Shown here one piece after another: positions 55,658 to 64,000 of a DNA stretch of 64,000 nt. A program made the translations under genes and the position numbers. The notes under the pieces are model-generated. The model saw nothing but the letters and a program-made list of their open reading frames with translations. It searched no databases and was not told the DNA's origin. Source of the stretch: Alopecurus myosuroides (taxonomy: Eukaryota > Streptophyta > Magnoliopsida > Poales > Poaceae). Position 1 is the first letter of the stretch. Each line of letters begins with the position of its first letter. The stretch spans positions 495,861,007-495,925,006 of the forward strand of contig CM054058.1 in NCBI GenBank assembly GCA_028641055.1. Direction: 5' to 3'.

Positions 55658-57209
55658 TGAAGGGGCAACATAGTAGAATAACAAAAAAAATCTACTGACC
55701 ATGGAGTCTACCCTTGAAGACCGATAGCGGGGATTACGTTCCCACACAAGCGTTGACGATGGAGTCGTACGAAGCCGACCTCAAGGTCGTGTAGTCAATG
55801 GAGATGCGACTCTAGCACCAAAAGTACGATGTCTTTCAGGGATTACACACATACGGTGTAAACGATGCCTCCCGAATCTTTGATCTAGCAAAGCAGCGGA
55901 GGTAGAGGGATGGATCGAAGAAAACACTACATGGCAGTGGTGTATAGAGGGGGAACCTCGAATCTCATGTTGTTCCAAAATTTGGGAACCACGGGACGAG
56001 AGAAGAGAGAGAGAAATTATGTGTCAAAAAGAGAGGGGGTGCCTCTCTTTATATAGTAGATAGAGGAGGGGGATCCCCCTTGGCTTATCCATGCGGGACT
56101 AATGCCCACATCGTGCGCCAGCCAAGGGGGAAATCTGCACCCCCCACGGGCCACAAAAGGCCCATGCGGCTAGGGCTCCCCTCTCTCCCTTTTCTCCTTT
56201 TCCCTTAATGGGTCTCTTTTGCCTATTAAGGCCCATTCATGGGAATATGGCTTTACTAATTAAATAAAAATGTTTTTAATTACTAATTGCATGAACTAAT
56301 AATAAATACATATTATTTAATTTATTTGAACATCGAAAAACCTTTCGCCGCCCTTCGATCTCCATCGAATAAATCTTGGAACTATTCCGGCTATGTTCTC
56401 CCTTATTTTCTCCGGTAATAAATCACTCTGTCATCGGTCACCCTTAAGCGTGACACCCTAACAGTGTGAGATCACAAAAGACATGATAGAGATCCCTCTC
56501 CGATCAATGGCCAAAGCGATAACTGGAATCCCTCTCTTTGCTCCCTGTGCAATCTACGATTATATTTCTCTCTTAACCTTAAATGGAAGTTCCCCTACCT
56601 TATGTCATCGATACTTGCTTTGTCCGAGACTTATTTTCTGGTATATCCATACCTATCTACTCATTACCACGATGTTTCATCCCCGTGACCTAGTCACATA
56701 CTTGCAAGCTTTTCTTGACGAAAACATCGCTGAGTGGGCCTAGAGTATATGTACATTATCTGGATTGACAAATCCCTCTCTTGACACATATGCCTCAACA
56801 TCTCCCTCTATTCAATATACACATTTATTGCCACCCTGTTAAGTTGATGACGTAGGATGTAAATTCATAAAATCGGGGATAGCAATTAAATATCATCTCA
56901 CGATCAGAGGTTTGGGTACTACGTTTTCTGGATATTTAATAAGTCGGGTGTGTGTCCATCGCATCATTCCACCAATGATGTGACTCCGTTGTCAATGATG
57001 TAATTTCCCATGATCGGGAAACCTTGATCATCTGTTGCCCAATGGATTAGTTAAATAGAGGCTTACTAGGGGCATGTTTTTGTTTCATATCACATGTGCA
57101 TTAATGTTTCCTCTTAATACAGTTATAGCATCACATAAACATATTATGAATAAATTGAGATATGATAAATAATGCTTTTATTAATTTTATTTAGGGCATA
57201 TCTCGTTAA
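55658..57209 (-). repeat. Copia LTR, BARE/Angela-like, minus strand
   Basis: The right edge shows the start of a degraded Copia LTR (AGATATGCCCTAAATA on the minus strand) preceded by the typical polypurine tract AAGTGGGAGAC. The left edge is a TG at 55658 in TGAAGGGGCAACATAG. A long LTR of about 1.55 kb fits the BARE/Angela/WIS group. It is heavily mutated, so boundaries are approximate. Confidence 0.65.
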
Positions 57210-57600
57210 GTCTCCCACTTGCATTAGAGTACACTTATATCTAGTTTACATATGGCAAGATTCTAACACCTATTACATCTTGGTGTTTATCAGATCTCCT
57301 CTGTGGGATGAATTTTGTCGATGGATCTGCTATGTTCGGGTCCATATGTATTTTGCAAATCTTCACGTATCCATCCTGGAATTTTTTTCCTTATAACATG
57401 GAACCGTCAAAATATGTGTTTGGAAGTGGAGTGAGACCTAGGCTCTTTTGCTTTAGCAATGGCTTATGTGTTGTCGCAGTAGAGGAACAGAGGGTCCTGC
57501 ACACTTTTTTGACACATTACAGTGGGAAAAAAACCCCACTGTGTCAAAATTTTCTTTTAATATATGACATATTTGCAATGATAGTTCATACAAATCCATA
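57210..57600 (-). other. 3' stub of the Copia internal region
   Basis: Directly behind the LTR start, with the polypurine tract at 57209-57220. The rest resembles the end of the Copia RNase H/3' UTR but is too decayed for a confident translation. It ends against the LINE fragment. Confidence 0.45.
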
Positions 57601-57609
57601 ACGTATCAA

Positions 57610-58046
57610 CCCATTGTGTCATGCAATCTTTAAGAGATGTCTTTGCTTTATGTCTAGCTAGAATAAAAAAATTCCTTGAAAAAATTAATACATAGAGTAA
57701 TATCTTTTTGGATTCCATCAAAGATAATTTTGTTTATGTGATTCCAGATGGTCCAGGCTCCAATGATGAGGATTTCTTTGAAGTATACAGTTTTATATTT
57801 GATTCTTCCCAATTGCATCAAAGCCATGTGATCTTGCACATCTTCCCATTGGAATCCAATAAATTCCTAGAAATCCTTACTGAAGGAGCAGCCAAAAAAA
57901 AAAGATGATGAAGATCTTCATCCTGATCATTATCACATAGTACACATCTTTTGGTTGGTACTTGGAATTGCTTTCTGCTAAGTAAATCTCTAGTATTCAA
58001 TCTGTCTTGTATCAGAAGCCAGAAGAAGAATTTATGTTTAGGTAGT
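57610..58046 (-). pseudogene. LINE 3' fragment: RT-associated zinc-binding domain
   Basis: The minus-strand frame at about 58046-57818 reads LPKHKFFFWLLIQDRLNTRD and RCVLCDNDQDEDLHHLFF, the zinc-binding region that follows RT in plant L1-type LINEs. The next frame, 57839-57654, gives the expected tail (GAWTIWNHINKIIFDG). The two overlap in different frames, so a frameshift is present. The 5' side is cut by the LTR of element F at 58047. Confidence 0.75.
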
Positions 58047-59549
58047 TGATGACCCACAAGTACAGGGGGTGTATCGTAGTACTTTCGATAAATAAGAGTG
58101 TCGAACCCAACGAGGAGCACAAGATGTTGACAAGCAGGTTAGATAGAGGATTCATTGTAAACACTAGTAAACGGGTTTTTGGAGGTTTTTTATATAGCAG
58201 ATAAATAAAGTGCGTGTAAATAAAGTGCAGTAAATAATATTGCAGCGAGTGGCCCAATCCTTTTGAGAGCAAAGGACAAGACGGTTGTGTTACTTATGAC
58301 TACCAAATGTTCTCGAGGTCACATGGGAATTTCGTCAAGTGCTTTCGCTTCGTTACAGTTGATTAATATCCATTGGTTCGTGAAGTTTTGTGTGGGTGAA
58401 CCTATGCTAATGCACCGCACAACTAGTACTAATACATACTTGTGATTATACCCCTCATAAGAATTCGCAAATACAAAAAAGTAATTAAGATAAACTAACC
58501 ACAGCCTTAAAATTCCGGGATTTACGCTCCCTCGTGCATTGGTTTCCTAACGGGGGTTTAGGTTTCTGTCACTCCGGCAACCCCACAATTAGTAGCCAAA
58601 TACACAATGCATCCTCCTAGGCCCATAAAGGTGAAGTATCATGTAGTCACCATTCACATGACACCACTAGAAGAATAGCACCACAATTTAAATACCGAAC
58701 CACAAGATATTACTTCAACATAACTTCACTACTAACATCATGACTTCTCCCATGTCCTCAAGAACTAAACAAACTACTCACAAGAAATCATATGGATCAT
58801 AATCATAGGTGATATAATGGATAATAACAATCTGCTCATAAAGTGCTAACACCGATAAATCTCGCAAGCATCAACTACTAACAAGTAATCCACACCGGGA
58901 GAGAGATCTAATGTAAAACAATAATAGAGTCCCCTAATTGTTACACCGGGATGACGGTGGATGATGAGGGTGATGGTGTTTGTGATGAGGATGACGACGA
59001 TGATGATCCCGATGAAGCCCGGAGTGATGACGGTGACGATGGCGATGATTTCCCCTCTCCGGAGAGGAATTTCCCCGGCAGATTTCTCCCTGCCAGAGAG
59101 CTTTTCTCTCTGGGTGTTTTCCGCCCCGAGGCGGCGCAATAATTTTTCGATGATGCCCTGAGGCTTAGGGTTTCCTCGGGGTCAAGTATGCAAAAAATAT
59201 CCACGAGAGGTGGGCCAGGGTGGGCACACCACGTGGCGGTGCGGCCAAGAGGGGGGGCACCCCATGGTGTGGGCCCCCGGTGGACCCCCCCCCGGCTCTC
59301 CTCGTGGCTGGCTCCCTCTTCTGGACTTCTAAGATATCTCCGGTGTCCCCCTCTTCTTCTGATCTTCTGAAATAGAGTATCCCGATGGTGCTTTTTTCCA
59401 TCAGATTTCTGGTCCCGGTGTTTATTCTCCAAAATTATGAAACATGCAAAATAAGATAAAATAACATAAGAGATGCATCATAACATGAAATATATCGATA
59501 AATAAAAGAAAATAACAATATAAAACAATGATGCAAAATGGACGTATCA
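58047..59549 (-). repeat. 3' LTR of element F
   Basis: 1503 bp; it starts TGATACGTCCATTTTGC at 59549 (minus) and ends GGGTCATCA at 58047. It carries a GAT/GAC-rich trinucleotide tract at about 58950-59052. It matches 63388-64000 from the terminus inward. Confidence 0.8.
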
Positions 59550-61510
59550 ACTCCCCGAAGCTTAGACCTCGCTTGTCCCCAAGCGAAACTGAACTCACTG
59601 AACATGACCACAGGTTTATGGAGTGAGGTGTCGATAAATGAAATACGGACAAGATGCATCACATCTAACAAAGAACAAGTCATTTTAGAGAGCAACTTCC
59701 TCTCATATAATCAAACTTGAAACAAGTAAAGTAATAATAAAGGTGCAAGAAGTAAATCACAATTGGTACAAGGCAAAATTCGTTCTTGGTCAGAGAACAA
59801 TTAATATTGTACTTATCTTTCGACCAGAGTCTTTATATTAGAGCTATATTGCAGAGTTTATCATGCTCAATTATAACGGTCTCTTTGCAAACATTGGTAA
59901 CTTTCAAAGTGGTATTCAAACAGATAAAAGCATTTGCATAAACAAGGAAGAATAAAGAAAATGATTGAGTAAATCAACATGTAGCTGAATGAATCATAAC
60001 AAATCAAATGCTTGCTTAAGACAGAAAGAAGTAGGTTTAGTGACTAAACATAAATGTAAAAGATAGGCCTTTCGCGGAGGGAAGCATTGATCACTCATGT
60101 GCTAGAGCTTTTATTTTGTAAAACAGAGGTATAAAATGGTTGACACTCCTCCCAAACTTTCTTACACAAACCATGACTAACTGAATCCTCGGGTGCCTGC
60201 CAACAATCTCAAACCGGGGAGGAGTGTCTAAATTTTGAGAGGTGTATGTTTATTTTAACGAATGGCAAACAAAAAATACAGTATGTCACAAGCCAACTAG
60301 ACTTCACAAGAGCGGCTCCCATAGAAGGACGCAAGTGGTATAGAAGTTCATCCCTCTTTCTCTTTTGTTTACACAATTATGCTTTGACTCATAAATTAGG
60401 GGCAAAAAGAGTGAAGAGAATTTGTATTATTATTTTGGGCTGGGAACCCCGCTGCCAGCTCTTATAGCATTTGGATAAGCTGATGAAGCCACTAGTCCAG
60501 GGTGTGAAATCCAATCAACAAATGAGATAAAGATTCTCTATTTGCGTCCTCATGAGCTAAAACAGGAGCACAAAACATGTGTAATTTTGAAAGTTTTAAA
60601 GGTAGCACACAAGCAGTTTACTTGGAGTGGTGGTGAAATACCACATATAGGTAGGTATGGTGTACACAAATGGAAAAGTTTTGGGCTCAAGGTTTGGATG
60701 CACGAGAAGCATTCCCTCTTAGTACAGGTTTTTGGCTAGCAAGGTTGGGTAGCAAGCATAAGAATTGAAGCAAAAAAAAACATATATGATAAAGCCAATC
60801 ATGCAATCTTCCTTGAAGGTGCAAACAAAATTATTTGAGAATACTAAGCTTATGAGCTAACAAGAAAGAAATATCATGAAATAATATATCTACATGCAAC
60901 TCCCTCTTTTCTACTTAAGTCTCAACGAATTGCTGCTACTGACCTATGCTAAGTTTGCCAAAACCAACTAGATTATCTAGGAGCTCCAAAATTGATACCA
61001 ATACTAATAACAAGATCATTCACCTAACAAAAATTGCATACTAAAATAAAGTGAAACAAGTATATGATGAAACTTCTCATTAATATTTCATTACGGCAAC
61101 TTAAACCAAGGGATACAACGATAACCAACTAGAGAGCAACACTTCCATACTGCAAACCATATTATATGGTATTTTCTCTACTCACGATATGACTCTACTA
61201 AAAGGTAAAAGGGTGAAAGATAAAGGTGGTACCGCGGCACTCCCCCGAGCTTGGAACAAGCAAAGGGAATTCCATTACAAATGAAGAATCAATTCTTCAG
61301 TGGTGGTGGTGAATCCTTCTCGATGAGCTTATCAATTGATTCCTTCAGATCTTCAATTGCGAACATAAGCATACGCATCACCTCCGTATTGTGCTCAATG
61401 TGGTATGCGTGCTTGTCAGACAGTGAATTCCAACCATCAATATTCTTCCCCTACACTTCCTTAGGTTGAGATCTTTCTCTATCTGCATGGTTAGAACGAT
61501 CCATATCCCA
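59550..61510 (-). other. 3' non-coding internal region of element F
   Basis: It starts with the polypurine tract (CTCCCCGAAGCTTAGACC on the plus strand). It contains at 60060-60720 the block shared with A and B and no open frame above about 75 codons. Confidence 0.6.
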
Positions 61511-62107
61511 TCAAGAAGGCACATCTGCCTCGGGTACCCTCCTAGATTGATACTCATGAATTAAAGTACGAAAAGGTATATTTATGCCTGAAAGGGGTGT
61601 ACTTGAAGCTAAACAGTGACGTGGGGCCTTCGCTCCGGTGCTCATCCTTTTCGTTTGCTTGCGAGGTTTTGCAACCACTTCAATGCTTGCGATGGTGGCG
61701 CGTGGATGCACTCGTGGTTTTTCTTCTACATCTCCTTCAGCTCCACTCTCGATCTCCTCCTCCGGCTTCCGGTCTTGGAGATCATCTTCCTTTGGTCCCT
61801 TCCCCTTGTTGTTGTTGGCGGAGACCATGATGCTTCTAAAACTGAAAATAGATCTTGTCAAAAACAGCTCGCAAAAGAAACACGATGAGAAAACGACATA
61901 CGGACCTCGGGGAATCCGGGGGATTATATAGCAAAAATATGCATAACGAAAGGAAAGTCTAGGTCGAAAACGAGTCGGAGAGGGGCTCCGAGGTGCCCAC
62001 ACCATAGGGTGGCGTGGCCAAGGGTGGTCCCGCGCCCCCTTATGGGGTGGTGCCTCTGGGCACCTTCTCCAACTCCTCTTCGGCTCGGTATTTTTTATAT
62101 TTTCCAA
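61511..62107 (-). pseudogene. ORF downstream of pol in element F (env position)
   Basis: 198 open codons. A Met after the first third (SIMVSANNNKGKGPKEDD) fits the start of an acidic, Lys/Glu-rich protein seen after pol in cereal Athila-like elements; the sequence before it resembles leader DNA. No membrane segment or surface-protein motif is visible. The frame runs out at 61511 without a conserved end. Function unknown. Confidence 0.4.
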
Positions 62108-62166
62108 AAACTAATAATTTATACTGAAAAGGTATTTCGCGAACTTTTTCTTAACAGAACTATTTC

Positions 62167-63387
62167 CTACTCAAAAATAGACTCTGCAGATCCTGGAATC
62201 TTCCCTCTAATGAACTTCTCCGGAGTCATTACTTGAATAACATCAACATCTTCATCATAGGAATCCCCAGAAATATAATGTTTGAGTCTTTGTCCATTTA
62301 CCACGTGTGTAGTGTTATCTTTGAGGGAAGCAATTTTGGTTGCACACGAATGATACACTTCTTCAATAACATAAGGTCCTTCCCATCGGGAGAGTAATTT
62401 TCCTGCAAAAAATCTGAGACGAGAATGATACGATAGAACTTTCTCACCAACATGAAACTCTCTTTTAAGGATTCTTTTATCATGCCATTTTTTAAATTTC
62501 TCTTTAAAGAGCTTGGCATTTTCATAAGATTCACATCTCCATTCATCTAATGATTCAAATCAAGCATTCTTTTCTTACCAGCAAGTTTAAAATCTTTATT
62601 TAATTCTTTCACTGCCCAATAAGCTTTGTGTTATAATTCTAAAGGAAAGTGATAAGCTTTTCCATAAACCATTTTATAGGGAGACATACCCTTTTATAAG
62701 AATTTCTATAAGCCCATAAAGCATCATTCAACTTATCTGACCAATTCTTCCTAGATTTATTAACAGTCTTTTGCAAGATAGATTTAATTTCTCTATTTGA
62801 TAATTCTACTTGCCCACTGGTTTGAGGATGATAAGCTGAGGCAATTCTATGATTAACATCATATTTAGCAAGGGTCTTTCTAAAACCACCATGAATAAAA
62901 TGAGAACCTCCATCAGTCATAAGATATCTAGGCACACCAAACCTAGGGAAAATAACATATTTAAGCATTTTCAAAGAGGTCTCACCATCAACACTTTTAG
63001 TAGGTATAGCTTCTACCCACTTAGTAACATAATCAACAGCAACAAGAATATGAGTATAACACTTCGAAGGAGGAAAAGGACCCATAAAGTCAAATCCCCA
63101 ACAATCAAATGGTTCAATAACAACAGAATAACTCATAGGCATTTAATTACGTCTAGAAATATTGCCTACTCTTTTACATTCATCACAAGATAAAATAAAT
63201 TTGTGTGCATCTTTAAAGAGGGTAGGCCAATAGAAACCTGACTGTAGAACCTTCTGTGTGGTTCTATCTCCAGAGTGATGTCCTCCATAAGCACTACTAT
63301 TGCATTTCTTCAATATTTCACGTTGTTCATGATTTGGTACACATCTTCTCATAATACCGCCCACTCCTTTATATAAATGTGGGTCAT
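62167..63387 (-). pseudogene. Integrase and C-terminal pol of element F
   Basis: The zinc-binding part at 63387-63146 (HLYKGVGGIMRRCVP, YGGHHSGDRTTQK, CDECKRVGNIS) is followed by a TAA at 63143-63145. The same frame then carries the catalytic core at 63142-62700: Asp in [11 protein letters not shown], Asp in LMTDGGSHF and Glu in [11 protein letters not shown]. All three catalytic residues are kept. A frameshift near 62695 and further breaks follow. The pol tail (NGQRLKHYISGD) ends at 62167. The upstream end is cut by the LTR at 63388. Confidence 0.8.
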
Positions 63388-64000
63388 TGATGACCCACAA
63401 GTATATGGGGTGTATCGTAGTACTTTCGATAAATAAGAGTGTCGAACCCAACGAGGAGCAGAAGGTGTTGACAAGTAGTTTCGATGAAGGAATAACTGTA
63501 AATATTGAAAGATAAATTTGTAGGGGTTTTAATATTGCAGAAAAATAAAGTGCGAGTAAATAAAATGGAGTAATAATAATTGCAGCAAGTGGCCCAATCC
63601 TTTCTTCACCAAATGAAAAGACGGTGGGTTTACTTACGATTAACAAACGTTCTCGAGGACACAAAGGAGGTTTCTGTCAAGTGCTTTTGTTCCATGCCGC
63701 TGAATAATCTGAGGTGTTTTGGTAAGTGTTGTGTGGGTGAACCTATGCTAATGTACCATCCCATCCAAGACTAATACATACTTGTGATTATACCCCTTGC
63801 AAGCATCCGCAACTACAAGAAAGTAATTAAGAAATAAATCTAACCACAACTTTAAACTCCGGGATCCTACGCTCCCTCGTGTAATGGTTTCCTAACGAGG
63901 GTTTAGGTTTCAGTCACTCCGGCAACCCCATAATTAGTAGCCAAATACACGATGCATTCCCCTAGGCCCATAAATGGTGAAGTATCATGTAGTCGACATT
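63388..64000 (-). repeat. LTR of a second F-family copy, running off the window
   Basis: It begins TGATGACCCACAAG exactly as the LTR at 58047 and is collinear with it for the 613 bases visible, with small indels. It abuts integrase sequence rather than a primer-binding site. Confidence 0.8.

Larger units (their letters stand above)
58047..63387 (-). mobile_element. Element F: Athila-like Gypsy retrotransposon, partial, with integrase
   Basis: 3' LTR at 58047-59549 and a polypurine tract at about 59550-59580. Then a long non-coding 3' region, an ORF in the position where Athila elements carry an env-like gene, and pol sequence with integrase. In transcription order, pol is cut off on its 5' side by a second LTR of the same family beginning exactly at its terminal TG (63388). 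That is best read as nested insertion. gag, protease and RT are not in view. The left flank is the LINE fragment. Confidence 0.75.

Overview
The window looks like nuclear DNA of a large-genome grass of the wheat/barley tribe (Triticeae). The reasons are the density of nested Athila- and Tat-type Gypsy elements with the TGATACGTC and TGTCGGGG LTR starts known from wheat intergenic DNA, a BARE/Angela-like Copia LTR, a Stowaway MITE, a LINE remnant and a Helitron. Only one ordinary host gene is recognisable. No rRNA, tRNA, CRISPR or prokaryotic feature was seen.

Left part (1-11187). Positions 1-2750 resemble plant mitochondrial spacer DNA, so a nuclear mitochondrial insertion is likely. Positions 2751-5550 look like low-copy gene flank. 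The host gene (5551-7119, minus) encodes an alpha-crystallin/HSP20-like protein of the plant IDM2/IDM3-like family. Its frame is disturbed by two indels of opposite sign about 70 bp apart. A GC-rich leader with a good splice donor lies upstream. Positions 7916-11187 hold AT-rich and unclassified repeats.

Centre (11188-53264). Element A (plus) is an Athila-like LTR element whose 3' LTR is fused to the truncated end of a minus-strand tandem array B. The array reads, right to left, LTR-internal-LTR-internal-LTR-partial internal. B units carry no recognisable pol. They carry one ORF with a triplicated acidic motif and a hydrophobic C-terminus. A 15.1-kb Tat-type Gypsy element C (24045-39128, TSD ATCCC) is inserted at the polypurine tract/LTR boundary of B. 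C has a decayed gag-pol on the plus strand and a spliced antisense gene with its own TATA-like box. Element D (44683-52855, minus) is a relative of B. It sits inside a Myb/SANT-like gene fragment of the kind found in PIF/Harbinger elements, and its acidic ORF is split by a 1647-bp Helitron (49525-51171) carrying gene-like fragments.

Right part (53265-64000). This holds a solo A-type LTR, a Stowaway MITE, a Copia LTR with a stub of internal DNA, a LINE 3' fragment, and an Athila-like element F (minus) with an integrase domain. A second LTR of the same family starts exactly inside F's integrase region and runs off the window.

Order of events from nesting: the Myb/SANT-like and LINE copies are older hosts; B and D inserted next to or into the former; the Helitron entered D; C entered B. 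The two LTRs of C differ at about 35 of 876 aligned positions by eye. A, B and F share a block near the 3' end of the internal region. F-like elements may therefore be autonomous partners of A and B; this is inference.
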